Part shown: piece after piece, positions 15,456 to 23,592 of the stretch
Layout: every line of letters begins with the position of its first letter
How positions within the stretch are numbered: position 1 is the stretch's first letter
Origin: JAOAFT01 sp035390885
GTDB taxonomy: Bacteria > Bacteroidota > Ignavibacteria > UBA10030
DNA: 26,158 bases
Direction of reading: 5' to 3'
Assembly: GCA_035390885.1 (NCBI GenBank)
Contig: DAOOUW010000030.1
Coordinates: 1 to 26,158, forward strand
Position numbers and translations under genes: made by a program
The notes under the pieces: generated by a model
What the model was told of the DNA's origin: nothing
Databases searched by the model: none
Seen by the model: the letters and a program-made list of their open reading frames with translations, nothing else

Positions 15456-16088
15456 TCACTTAATTACCGTCAATTTCTTCATCTCTAAATATTTACCAGC
15501 TTGTAAGCAATAGAAATATACCCCACTCGGTAAATTGGCCGCATCAAAACTCACAGAGTGTTCTCCTTCACTTTGTTGTTCGTTTATCAGCGTCTTGATT
15601 TCCCTTCCAAGCAAATCATAAACCTTCAACGAAACAAAGGACCTCGTCGGTAACTTGTAATCAATATGAGTGGTCGGATTGAATGGATTTGGATAGTTCT
15701 GCTTCAGCACAAATCTTTGCTTGCTTAACTGAGCCATGTAATCTACCGATGTTATATCAATTTTGTAGTGCATCATAATCGAATCTACAAACGAATCAGC
15801 CACTATTTTGCAATAATATATTCCCGGTGCAAATGAGCTATCAGCAAAAAACATAAAATTCCAAAGACCAGCCTGAAGTTCTTCATCAGCCAAGGTTAGC
15901 AAGTTATTTCCAACGCTATCTGTAATAAATAAGTAAACGTGTGTTTTCTGTGGAAGACTAAATCGAATGGTCGTCGTGTGGGAAAAAGGATCAGGATCGT
16001 TTTGAAACAAGGCAAATGTCGTTGGAGGTGTAATCTGGCAAAACGCGCTTGTTGTGCAAAAGAGAATCAAAAAGAAAAATTGTTTCAT
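15456..16088 (-). CDS. Secreted protein made of two tandem T9SS-sorting-domain-like repeats
   Basis: A 210-residue protein: Sec signal peptide (1-17, cut SAFC-Q), then two homologous domains of about 85 residues with almost no other cargo. Domain 1 (about 25-110) reads FALFQNDPDPFSHTTTI ... APGIYYCKI. Domain 2 (about 126-210) reads FVLKQNYPNPFNPTTHI ... PSGVYFYCLQ, with the canonical NYPNPFNP, YDLLGREI and MKKLTVIK end. Domain 2 is a type A T9SS sorting domain; domain 1 is a degenerate duplicate, with QNDPDPF for QNYPNPF. A purine-rich AAGGGATG precedes the ATG. It is transcribed alone. Function is unknown; it might be a surface-attached adaptor or a remnant of a larger protein. Confidence 0.8.
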   Translation of the reverse strand: MKQFFFLILFCTTSAFCQITPPTTFALFQNDPDPFSHTTTIRFSLPQKTHVYLFITDSVGNNLLTLADEELQAGLWNFMFFADSSFAPGIYYCKIVADSFVDSIMMHYKIDITSVDYMAQLSKQRFVLKQNYPNPFNPTTHIDYKLPTRSFVSLKVYDLLGREIKTLINEQQSEGEHSVSFDAANLPSGVYFYCLQAGKYLEMKKLTVIK

Positions 16089-16208
16089 GGTTCATCCCTT
16101 TTTACATTTTTATGACTAGTTTATTTCCTCTAACAGCCGGTATAATATTATTGAAAACCATATTAAATTCCAACAATCATTTTCTAAAGTAATCAAAGAT
16201 GAAAACAA

Positions 16209-16340
16209 TAAATCAACAGTATGCTTTAGTAACTTGTAAAGACTGTTGCCTCGATACGCCTTATGGTTACTCGGCAACCGATTCTCAGACGGTGGCTGAG
16301 TAGAGCGATAGCTCGTATCGAAGCCACCGCAGAATCAATA
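16209..16340. repeat. Dispersed palindromic repeat, copy 4 (best-preserved hairpin)
   Basis: The core is at 16245-16329. GTTGCC/GGCAAC form a left arm pair and CGGTGGCT (16290-16297)/AGCCACCG (16322-16329) a perfect right arm pair, with GAGC-gata-GCTC inside the latter. Alternatively ACTCGGCAACCG pairs with CGGTGGCTGAGT (10 of 12 positions, one further wobble) inside an outer TCGATACG/CGTATCGA stem, so a cruciform is possible. The left flank ATGCTTTAGTAACTTGTAAAG is a diverged form of the flank in copies 1 and 2. Confidence 0.75.
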
Positions 16341-16441
16341 AGTAAAGGGAACTAACTGCAAGCCACAGGTTCACCCGTGGGTAAAAAAAACAACCAATGA
16401 TAATATATCTTCTATTTTCCATTCTTAATTTTTCGTTTACC

Positions 16442-16467
16442 GTTCTTTTCTATTGAAAGAAAAGAAC
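16442..16467. repeat. 9-bp perfect stem-loop
   Basis: GTTCTTTTC (16442-16450) and GAAAAGAAC (16459-16467) are perfect inverted arms around an 8-base loop, TATTGAAA. No T-run follows on either strand, so it is not a standard terminator. It sits within the repeat-rich stretch and may belong to the mobile-element-like structure next to it. Confidence 0.5.
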
Positions 16468-16482
16468 CAAAAGTTTACCAAA

Positions 16483-16574
16483 ATTATGCAGTAGAAACTC
16501 ACATATTCAAGTGCGTCAACGCCTATTTTGGTTTCCTTCTACTTATGCTATTCCTTTTGTTTCTATTGCATAAT
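16483..16574. repeat. 16-bp inverted repeat pair, terminal-repeat-like
   Basis: ATTATGCAGTAGAAAC (16483-16498) and GTTTCTATTGCATAAT (16559-16574) are inverted arms with one mismatch (a G-T wobble). The left arm with its upstream bases (TTTACCAAAATTATGCA) matches the left flank of repeat copies 1 and 2. The 92-bp unit looks like a minimal element bounded by the same terminal motif but lacking the palindromic core. Confidence 0.55.
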
Positions 16575-16617
16575 ATGGGATGATCTTAAAAATCTGAGTG
16601 AGGATGGTAATTCAAGT

Positions 16618-16694
16618 TGGTGGACCGTACCGGGCTCGAACCGGTGACCTCCACAATGCCATTGTGGCGCTCTCCCAAACTGAGCTAACGGCCC
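16618..16694 (-). tRNA. tRNA-Ala (GGC anticodon)
   Basis: A complete 77-base cloverleaf including an encoded CCA end. The acceptor GGGCCGT pairs with ACGGTCC (one G-T wobble), D-arm GCTC/GAGC, anticodon stem CCACA/TGTGG with loop ATGGCAT giving anticodon GGC, variable loop AGGTC, T-arm ACCGG-TTCGAGC-CCGGT. It reads GCC and GCT alanine codons. A strong promoter lies just upstream. Confidence 0.97.
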
Positions 16695-16710
16695 TTTGTT
16701 TTTCTTTCTT

Positions 16711-16739
16711 AATATAGCCAAGCATTGATGGAAAGTCAA
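16711..16739 (-). promoter_or_regulatory. Sigma-70-type promoter for tRNA-Ala
   Basis: On the minus strand TTGACT (16739-16734) and TATATT (16716-16711) are separated by exactly 17 bases. The -10 box ends 16 bases before the mature tRNA 5' end at 16694, leaving a short leader. The hexamers are one or two mismatches from the TTGACA/TATAAT consensus and unlike the Bacteroidetes TTTG/TAnnTTTG type. Confidence 0.75.
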
Positions 16740-16777
16740 TTTTGCTTTTGATGATATTTTTCTGTTAAATTATTCCT

Positions 16778-17164
16778 ATGAAATATATCAAAATCATATT
16801 GGCTGTGGCTATTCTTTTTTCGATACGAGCTTGCAAAGACAAAACTTCGCCTGCATCATCCGATATTGTATTTCCCACAAGTGGCGTCAGTTATTCGAAC
16901 CATGTCGGTCCTCTCTTCCAACAAACTTGTGCTCTTAGCGGATGTCATACAAGCGGAGGTCAAAAACCAAATCTCGAGTATTCTGTATCTTACTCGAATC
17001 TTTTAGATTTCATCATTATCGGCGAACCCGATAAGAGTATGCTGGTTTTGCGAATAGATGGTACGCTTCCACCTCCAATGCCTCCTTCTGATGTTGCCAC
17101 GCTTACCAAGAATCAAATTGATGGTGTGAAAACATGGATTAAAGAAGGCGCCAAACCAAATTGA
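16778..17164 (+). CDS. Small cytochrome-c-like lipoprotein with CX4CH motif
   Basis: A 128-residue exported protein. It has an N-terminal hydrophobic leader and a probable lipidation Cys19 (SIRAC; Arg at -2 is unusual for a lipobox), then a short linker. The domain resembles the c-type cytochrome-like modules common in Bacteroidota and Planctomycetes: GPLFQQTCALSGCHTSGG, ending MPPSDVATLTKNQIDGVKTWIKEGA. The haem-site candidate is Cys51-Cys56-His57, a CX4CH spacing rather than CXXCH, with Met101 (PPPMPPS) as possible distal ligand. Whether haem is attached is unproven. The stop lies four bases from the convergent nadK stop. No ribosome binding site is evident and the leader is short. Confidence 0.75.
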   Translation: MKYIKIILAVAILFSIRACKDKTSPASSDIVFPTSGVSYSNHVGPLFQQTCALSGCHTSGGQKPNLEYSVSYSNLLDFIIIGEPDKSMLVLRIDGTLPPPMPPSDVATLTKNQIDGVKTWIKEGAKPN

Positions 17165-17168
17165 TTGG

Positions 17169-18050
17169 CTAACCATTCCGACCATCTAATCCCCAATTAA
17201 GTTTCCGACGCAAAACATCGAAGTAATTTGTGTTCACGCGCTTTACGAGCGACGTGCAGTAAGGGGATTTTCGTACACACACATCAATCGGCGATTTCCT
17301 GAACGTCTGTGGCTGGCCATCAATAGCGACGTGAATTTTTGCCGGCGCATGTTTTACTCGTAGATGAATCTTAACAGTATCAGGCACAACAACGGTGCGA
17401 ATCGTTAGCGTGTGCGGACAAATTGGGCTGATAAGGAACACTTCCGTCGAAGGTGGAACAATAGGACCGCCATTAGACAGAGCGTAAGCAGTAGAACCAG
17501 TGGGAGTAGCAACGATAATTCCATCGCCGCGCACGGTTCCCAAGTAATCGTCGTCAACGAAAATATCCACACTCAGCATTCGGGATGTGCTCGGGCAATT
17601 CACCACAACATCATTCAATGCGCTTTCTGGAAAAATCTGGTTTCCAAATTTTGTTTCCAACATTGTGCGTTTTTCAACAGAGTATTCGCCGCGAAGAATT
17701 TCATCTATACATTCCCCGATTTCTCCGACTGAAACCTCAGCCAAAAATCCTAATTTCCCAACATTGACGCCAAGAATAGGGGTACCAACAGTACTCACAA
17801 TTCTGGCAAGTCGAAGAATCGTACCATCTCCGCCAACAGAAATAACTATATCGCACGAAGTTGGTAATTTTTTATCAGAGACCGCTTTGACAGATTTTAA
17901 AACTGGACGAGAAAGATTTTTCCTCATAAGCGGAATTAAACTCTCATGGAGACAAAAAGGGATATTCTTTTCCAGAAACTGAAGAACGAGCTTCTCGATA
18001 ACCGGCGCAATCTCTTCTTTTTCGATGTTCCCGTAAATTCCGAATCGCAT
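17169..18050 (-). CDS. nadK: NAD kinase
   Basis: A 293-residue cytoplasmic enzyme that phosphorylates NAD to NADP. The GGDGT motif at 73-77 (DIVISVGGDGTILR), GVNVGKLGFLAEV, the LND-V motif (ALNDVV, where many homologues have NE), GDGIIVATPTGSTAYALSNGGPIV and PICPHTL are the family signature in order. Length is normal. It is the last gene of a unit in which its start follows the DUF1844 stop by two bases. It converges on the cytochrome-like gene with only four bases between the stops. Confidence 0.97.
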   Translation of the reverse strand: MRFGIYGNIEKEEIAPVIEKLVLQFLEKNIPFCLHESLIPLMRKNLSRPVLKSVKAVSDKKLPTSCDIVISVGGDGTILRLARIVSTVGTPILGVNVGKLGFLAEVSVGEIGECIDEILRGEYSVEKRTMLETKFGNQIFPESALNDVVVNCPSTSRMLSVDIFVDDDYLGTVRGDGIIVATPTGSTAYALSNGGPIVPPSTEVFLISPICPHTLTIRTVVVPDTVKIHLRVKHAPAKIHVAIDGQPQTFRKSPIDVCVRKSPYCTSLVKRVNTNYFDVLRRKLNWGLDGRNG

Positions 18051-18052
18051 AG

Positions 18053-18340
18053 CTATTGCTTTGTCTGAGTATTGGATTGTTCTTTAGCAACTTCGTCTAC
18101 ATAATTTATTTTCAAATCCTGCAAAACTGATTTCAGCAAACGCGCCTCATCTTCATCCAGATTCCCTTTTGTTTTTGCTTCGATCATATCCAGAATATCG
18201 ATTGACATCTGCGCTTCTTCAAGATTCCGCTCAATAGAATCGGTAATAGGATTTTTTATTTTCCCCATCTGTTGCATTGCAGTCGCATGGAACGTTGCAA
18301 CAAGGCTAAAAAAGAGTTGCTTGTTCTTTTCGTTATCCAT
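18053..18340 (-). CDS. DUF1844 domain protein
   Basis: A 95-residue acidic, mostly helical protein. It matches the DUF1844 pattern: FFSLVATFHATAMQQMGKI, then P-T-x8-LEEAQMSIDILDMIEAKTKGNLDEDEARLLKSVLQDLKINYV. The Met-rich segment is typical. The family's function is not established. It sits between the glycosyltransferase (3-base gap) and nadK (2-base gap), so it is co-translated with them. A polar QSNTQTKQ tail ends the protein. Confidence 0.9.
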   Translation of the reverse strand: MDNEKNKQLFFSLVATFHATAMQQMGKIKNPITDSIERNLEEAQMSIDILDMIEAKTKGNLDEDEARLLKSVLQDLKINYVDEVAKEQSNTQTKQ

Positions 18341-18343
18341 AAC

Positions 18344-19102
18344 TCACTCTCCTTTTTTTAATTGTTCCCAAAATTTTGCATACTTTACAAAAACATAGTG
18401 CGCTGATAATACTGAAAGAATAAAACCTTCTCTTCCATCGAGGAAACCAAGCTTGAGAATATACATTCGGATAAAAGTCCAGAGTGGATGAACCACAAGA
18501 CTACAATGGTGGAATTTTGCTCCTTTGTTTGCAAGATCGGCGGCAGCAAGAGAAGTGTATCTATTGAACTTTTCGAAATAGTGGTTTAAATCTGGATCCG
18601 TATAGTGAAGCAACGGCGACCGAAGTGATCCAATTGTACCGTGCGAAAGCACAAGCTGTTCGTGAACATTATCATCGGAAAACTGCGCAACCGATTTCTT
18701 GAACAATCGCACAACATATCCCGGATACCATCCGCAATGGTAAATCCAGCGACCTAAAAAATTTGCTAGACGAGGCATCCGAAATGCAACAACAGAACTA
18801 TCTATCGAATCCAAACTTGTCATAATTTCACGCTGTAACTCAGGCGTAACTCTCTCATCGGCATCAATCCAGAGCGCCCACTCATTTTTGCATTGAGAAA
18901 GAGCAAAATTTTTAGCTTCTCCAAATCCTTTCCATTCATGATTCAAAACCTGCGTTGTGTATTGACGAGCTTTCTCAACTGTACTATCGCTACTATCGCT
19001 ATCAACAACAATTATTTCATTTGCCCACGTTACACTTTTAAGGCAATCATCGATGTTGCGTTCTTCATTCTTCGTAATAACAATAACAGATATCGGAATC
19101 AC
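18344..19102 (-). CDS. Family 2 glycosyltransferase, WaaE/KdtX-like
   Basis: A 252-residue GT2 glycosyltransferase. The N-terminal ISVIVITKNEERNIDDCLKS, EIIVVDSDSSDST, the region FGEAKNFALSQ and the metal-binding D-x-D in WIDADERVTPEL are those of the lipopolysaccharide core glycosyltransferases related to WaaE. Later, GRWIYHCGWYPGYVVRLF and VHEQL also fit that family. It acts at the cytoplasmic face on nucleotide-sugar donors; acceptor unknown. It starts 12 bases after leuS and is followed by DUF1844. Confidence 0.88.
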   Translation of the reverse strand: MIPISVIVITKNEERNIDDCLKSVTWANEIIVVDSDSSDSTVEKARQYTTQVLNHEWKGFGEAKNFALSQCKNEWALWIDADERVTPELQREIMTSLDSIDSSVVAFRMPRLANFLGRWIYHCGWYPGYVVRLFKKSVAQFSDDNVHEQLVLSHGTIGSLRSPLLHYTDPDLNHYFEKFNRYTSLAAADLANKGAKFHHCSLVVHPLWTFIRMYILKLGFLDGREGFILSVLSAHYVFVKYAKFWEQLKKGE

Positions 19103-19114
19103 TCTTGTAAACTT

Positions 19115-21694
19115 TCATCCTACCACAATGTTGACAAGTTTATTTGGAATAACGATCACCTTGCGAATCGTTTTACCATCAGTGTATCGCTTTATTACCG
19201 CATCATTCTTTGCAATCTCTTCCAGTTTCTCTTGCGAAGTATTCAATGGCACAGAGAGTTTCGACCGAAGTTTCCCGTTCACCTGCACAACCACTTCAAC
19301 AGAATCTTCGATGCACTTCTGCTCATCGTACGAAGGCCATGGTTCATAGGCAATTGAAGAGGAATGACCAAATCGTTGCCAGAGTTCCTCTGCAATGTGC
19401 GGTGCAAACGGCGATACAAGAAGAATAAACGATTCCATGATTTGTTTCGAACGCTTCTCTATCTTCATTGCTTCATTGACAAAAATCATCATTTGAGCAA
19501 TGGCAGTATTAAATCGTAGTTCTTCGATATCTTCGGTTACTTTTTTGACCGTTTGGTGGTAGAGCCGTTCGAACTCTACCGTTGGTTCACCATCGCAAAT
19601 TGTTTCATCGATCTTCCCTTCATCATCAATATAGAGCCGCCATAACCGATTGAGGAAACGGAATACGCCTTCCACACCGCGAGTGCTCCACGGTTTCATT
19701 TCTTCAAGTGGACCCATAAACATTTCGAACAATCGAATAGAGTCAGCGCCATATTGACGAACGACATCATCTGGATTCACGACATTGCCTCGCGACTTCG
19801 ACATCTTTCGAGAATCTTCTCCAAGAATAATACCTTGATGCCGAAGTTTCATAAACGGCTCTTTTATACTGGCATATCCAAGATCGTAAAGAACTTTGTG
19901 CCAAAATCGAGCATACATAAGATGCAACACCGCATGCTCAGAACCGCCAACGTATAGATCAACCGGCATCCAGTATCGCTCTTTTGCAGAATCACAGAAC
20001 GACGTAGAATTTTTAGGATCGATGAACCTTAAATAGTACCAACACGATCCAGCCCATTGAGGCATTGTGTTTGTTTCTCGACGTCCCCTCAAACCTGTTT
20101 CTTTATCAATGACGTTAACCCAATCTGTGGCAAGAGCTAGCGGAGACTCGGTGGTGCCACTTGGTTGAAATTTTTCGAGATTCGGAAGTTCCAGAGGCAA
20201 CTCGCTTTCATCGAGCGCCTTCATTGTTCCATCCTCAAGATGAATAATCGGAATCGGTTCTCCCCAATATCGCTGACGTGAGAAGAGCCAATCCCGTAAT
20301 TTATATTGAACGGCTGCTTTGCCAATTCCTTTTTGTTCCAGCCATGCAATTATTTTTTTCTTTGCTTCAGGCGTCGGCAAGCCATTGAGTGAGATTTCAT
20401 CGTTTGCAGAATTGATGCTAATTCCATCATCAACAAAACATTCCGGCGCATCAGCGCCGCCATCGACAACTTTGATGATTTCAAGATTATATTTTTTTGC
20501 AAACTCCATATCGCGATCGTCATGACCGGGAACAGCCATGATTGCGCCAGTGCCATATCCCATCAACACATAGTCGGCAATCCAGATTGGAATTTTTTTG
20601 CCATTCACTGGATTGATAGCGTACGAGCCGGTAAAAACGCCGGTTTTTTCTTTCTCTGCTCCACGCTCAAGCTCGCTCTTCAACGATGCAGATTTTTGAT
20701 AAGCCTTTACCTGAGCTTTGCATTGTTCAGTCGTCAAAATTTCCACGAGAGGATGTTCAGGCGCAAGCACCATATACGTTGCCCCAAAAAGCGTATCAGG
20801 ACGAGTTGTAAAGATGCGAATTTTCTCAGCTCTATTCATTATGGGGAATTCTACTTCAGCACCTTCAGAACGACCAATCCAATTCCTTTGTTGTTCAAGC
20901 GTCGAAAAGGGCCAATCTAATTCTTTTGCATCTTCAAGCAATCGTTTCGCATAGGCAGTTATCCGCATCATCCACTGCTTCATCGGACGGCGTTCGACGG
21001 TGTAGCCTTTCTCCGTCCATTCCGCAACTTCCTCATTGGCGAGTACAGTGCCAAGCTTTTCGCACCAGTTTACAGGAACTTCCGCAATATATGCTAAACG
21101 GAACTGCGCAAGAAAATCATGCTGCTCCTTCTTTGATTTTCGTCTCCATTCATCTGCAGAAAATTTCTGCTCGCAAGGAATTTTTTCCGTACCGAATTTT
21201 TCCAACTCTTCAATCAATTTAGATATTGGACGAGCCTTCTTTTCACGTGGATCAAACCATGAATTATATATTTGAAGAAAAATCCATTGAGTCCATTTAT
21301 AGTATTGCGGGTCGGTTGTATTGATTTCACGATCCCAATCATAACTCAATCCGAGCATTTTAATTTGTCGGCGAAAAGTATTGATGTTTTGATTCGTCGT
21401 GATGCTCGGATGAATATTCGTCTGCATAGCATAGCGTTCAGCAGGTAATCCAAAAGCATCCCAGCCCATCGGATGCAGTACCGAATATCCCTTCATCCTT
21501 TTATATCGGCAAACTATGTCCGTTGCAGTATAGCCTTCTGGATGACCGACGTGAAGTCCGGCTCCCGAAGGATATGGAAACATATCGAGAATATACAGTT
21601 TAGGTTTCTTTTCAAAATCATTTACACGAAAGGTTTTATGAGTATCCCAATAATCCTGCCATTTCTTTTCGATAGCCGCAAAGTCGTACTTCAT
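19115..21694 (-). CDS. leuS: Leucyl-tRNA synthetase
   Basis: An 859-residue class I synthetase that charges tRNA-Leu. It has the HIGH-type motif HVGH in GAGLHVGHPEGYTATD, the editing-domain motif TTRPDTLFGATYMVLAPEHPLV, GYGTGAIMAVPGHDDRD, the zinc-region/catalytic AGSCWYYLRFIDP, and KMSKSRGNVVNPDD. The C-terminal anticodon-binding and VQVNGKLR regions are complete. The start MKYDFAAIEKKWQ at 21694 follows GGAGA; an in-frame upstream start at 21769 adds 25 residues unlike the family. It heads the leuS-GT-DUF1844-nadK unit. Confidence 0.98.
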   Translation of the reverse strand: MKYDFAAIEKKWQDYWDTHKTFRVNDFEKKPKLYILDMFPYPSGAGLHVGHPEGYTATDIVCRYKRMKGYSVLHPMGWDAFGLPAERYAMQTNIHPSITTNQNINTFRRQIKMLGLSYDWDREINTTDPQYYKWTQWIFLQIYNSWFDPREKKARPISKLIEELEKFGTEKIPCEQKFSADEWRRKSKKEQHDFLAQFRLAYIAEVPVNWCEKLGTVLANEEVAEWTEKGYTVERRPMKQWMMRITAYAKRLLEDAKELDWPFSTLEQQRNWIGRSEGAEVEFPIMNRAEKIRIFTTRPDTLFGATYMVLAPEHPLVEILTTEQCKAQVKAYQKSASLKSELERGAEKEKTGVFTGSYAINPVNGKKIPIWIADYVLMGYGTGAIMAVPGHDDRDMEFAKKYNLEIIKVVDGGADAPECFVDDGISINSANDEISLNGLPTPEAKKKIIAWLEQKGIGKAAVQYKLRDWLFSRQRYWGEPIPIIHLEDGTMKALDESELPLELPNLEKFQPSGTTESPLALATDWVNVIDKETGLRGRRETNTMPQWAGSCWYYLRFIDPKNSTSFCDSAKERYWMPVDLYVGGSEHAVLHLMYARFWHKVLYDLGYASIKEPFMKLRHQGIILGEDSRKMSKSRGNVVNPDDVVRQYGADSIRLFEMFMGPLEEMKPWSTRGVEGVFRFLNRLWRLYIDDEGKIDETICDGEPTVEFERLYHQTVKKVTEDIEELRFNTAIAQMMIFVNEAMKIEKRSKQIMESFILLVSPFAPHIAEELWQRFGHSSSIAYEPWPSYDEQKCIEDSVEVVVQVNGKLRSKLSVPLNTSQEKLEEIAKNDAVIKRYTDGKTIRKVIVIPNKLVNIVVG

Positions 21695-21734
21695 AATTCT
21701 CCAATTTTTAAATGAAATCTCACAGAACAGCAAC

Positions 21735-21749
21735 GCGTAAAATTTACGC
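21735..21749. promoter_or_regulatory. 7-bp palindrome in the leuS leader
   Basis: GCGTAAA and TTTACGC flank a single central A, 41 bases upstream of the leuS ATG. It is symmetric enough for a dimeric regulator site. No T-run follows on the minus strand, so it is not a clear terminator for the phosphatase gene upstream. Function is uncertain. Confidence 0.3.
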
Positions 21750-21822
21750 AAACTCTCCCCGATTATCAACGGAAATGGAAAGAAAGATAGGAAGGAATAA
21801 ATTGCAGAAAATTATTCGAGCT

Positions 21823-23592
21823 TCAATGAACTTTCAAAACAAGCAATGTTATATCATCGGATTGAGGAACTTGTTGCACATGGAAGGCGATTTTGCTCTG
21901 AATAGCGTCAACAATTTCCTGAGCGGACTGATGAGACGCTGAACGAACAATATGTTCCAGACGTTCTTCTGTAAATTCTTCGCTTCGCGCATTCATCGCC
22001 TCACTGATTCCATCTGTGTAAAGAATTAGTACATCGCCTGACATTACCTGAAGTGTTCTTTCATCATAATTTGTATTGGGGAAGACACCGAGGATTAGAC
22101 CGCCTTCATGCAACCTTGTAATCGAACCATCCTGATGAATTACAAAAGGTGGATTATGTCCTGCATTCGAATAAGTAAACTGCATTGTGCCTGGCTGGTA
22201 GAATCCTGCAAAAAAAGTAATAAACTTACCAGCGCTGTGAATATTCGAACACACAACATTATTGATTCGATTCATCATCTCGCTCATAGAACTGCATATC
22301 GGCGCTAACGTTCGCAAAGCTGCTTGAACATTTGCCATCAATAATGATGCTGGCATTCCTTTTCCAGCAACATCGCCAATTGCAAAAACAAATTTGTCGT
22401 CATTGATTGGAACGACATCGTAATAATCGCCGCCAACATCCTGCGATTGAATGTTAACGGCAGCAAGTTCGACCGAATGAATCGAAGGAAGCGCCGCTGG
22501 AAATAATCCTTTTTGAATTTCCCGAGCTATATGAAGTTCGTCTTCCATTTGTTGCTTTTCTATTGCTTCTTGAAGAAGATGAGCATTCTCTATGGCAATT
22601 GTCGCCAGAGAACTTAATGCAAAGAGAAAATCTAAATCGGTTTGAGAATAATCATTGCGCCATAGGTTTTCTCCAAGACATATAATCCCCATCGTTCGAT
22701 TTTGCATACGCATTGGAATAACCGCGGTAAATCCAAATTCACCAATTTGAGTTGCAGCGGCACAATAGCGATTTGATTGCTTCAAACCTTCAACAGTGTA
22801 CGGCTTTTCTAAATTGCACAATTGGTTTAGAATACTATGGAATTGCTCCTCATCTATCTCCACACCTTTGGTTTCAAGAACTATTGGCGCATCATTGATG
22901 TTCACACAAATTACATAATGCTGAATTCCCATTTGTCCCATAAGCGTCAACGAAAGCAATCGAAGAACTCGCGATGCGTCCAACCCAACGTTGAATTCCT
23001 TGCTTAAATCAAACAGAGTGTTCAATTCCTGAAGTTTACGATCGAGCGATCTATTGGTAACTCTCAGTTGTTCGATAATTTGCGCTTTCTCTATTGCAGA
23101 AGCAGAAAGATTGACAAGCGAAATCATCAATCGTTTTTCAATCGAGGAAAAGTTCTTCTTCGTTCCATTTCGTTTCCCAAAAGTAAGAATGCCGATACAT
23201 TCGTTCTGAGAAATAATTGGGATGAGAAATGATTGTCGATATCTGGATGCTAACTGTTTCCACGAACTGTTTGCATTCTTCGATAATGAAATTACCTGAG
23301 ATTTTGTTGGAATGTTCTTCCATCGAAACTCCTCTCCGACATTTGCATGACGCACTCCTTTAACGCATTCGATCCGAAATGTGGAAGGTGCATTCCGTAA
23401 AAGGATCATACCGTGTGAGATAAGAAACTTCCCCATAAAGGTTCGTAACACTGTATCCAAAATAAAATGTAAATCATTGGAAGCATTGACGACATTACTA
23501 AATTCAAAGAGCGGAAGAATATCCGCGTGTGCCATCAATGTTTTGAGAGATTCCCGATAAAGAATCGAATGATGGCGAGTTTGTGATTTCAT
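21823..23592 (-). CDS. GAF-GAF-PP2C (SpoIIE/RsbU-type) serine phosphatase
   Basis: A 589-residue cytoplasmic phosphatase. The first GAF-like domain is at about 25-170 and the second at about 190-345, joined by helices (ASAIEKAQIIEQLRVTNRSL; IAIENAHLLQEAIEKQQ). A short coiled linker (MEDELHIAREIQKGLFP) leads to the PP2C/SpoIIE domain (about 375-589). Catalytic metal-binding motifs are present: GGDYYD, GDVAGKGMPASLLMA, YTDGISEA and DDITLLVL. In known systems this enzyme dephosphorylates the STAS antagonist, freeing it to capture the RsbW kinase. Its start abuts the stop of the RsbW-like gene (TAA-ATG). The GAF domains probably sense small ligands. Confidence 0.92.
   Translation of the reverse strand: MKSQTRHHSILYRESLKTLMAHADILPLFEFSNVVNASNDLHFILDTVLRTFMGKFLISHGMILLRNAPSTFRIECVKGVRHANVGEEFRWKNIPTKSQVISLSKNANSSWKQLASRYRQSFLIPIISQNECIGILTFGKRNGTKKNFSSIEKRLMISLVNLSASAIEKAQIIEQLRVTNRSLDRKLQELNTLFDLSKEFNVGLDASRVLRLLSLTLMGQMGIQHYVICVNINDAPIVLETKGVEIDEEQFHSILNQLCNLEKPYTVEGLKQSNRYCAAATQIGEFGFTAVIPMRMQNRTMGIICLGENLWRNDYSQTDLDFLFALSSLATIAIENAHLLQEAIEKQQMEDELHIAREIQKGLFPAALPSIHSVELAAVNIQSQDVGGDYYDVVPINDDKFVFAIGDVAGKGMPASLLMANVQAALRTLAPICSSMSEMMNRINNVVCSNIHSAGKFITFFAGFYQPGTMQFTYSNAGHNPPFVIHQDGSITRLHEGGLILGVFPNTNYDERTLQVMSGDVLILYTDGISEAMNARSEEFTEERLEHIVRSASHQSAQEIVDAIQSKIAFHVQQVPQSDDITLLVLKVH

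Larger units (their letters stand above)
16089..16617. other. 529-bp intergenic region rich in repeats and hairpins, no gene seen
   Basis: Between the sorting-domain protein and the tRNA. It holds repeat copy 4 (about 16209-16340), a nested palindrome CCAC-a-GGT-tc-ACC-c-GTGG at 16363-16380, a 9-bp stem GTTCTTTTC/GAAAAGAAC at 16442-16467, and a pair of inverted arms at 16483-16498 and 16559-16574. No coding frame with a ribosome binding site is seen. Confidence 0.6.

Noticed and set aside
3113..16340. CRISPR array
   Set aside because: The repeated units are four widely spaced palindromes of about 80 bp without regular spacers, and no cas gene is present.
16363..16380. Hairpin CCACAGGTTCACCCGTGG as a terminator
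   Set aside because: It is followed by an A-run on the plus strand, and the minus-strand T-run lies on the upstream side, so it fits an intrinsic terminator in neither direction.
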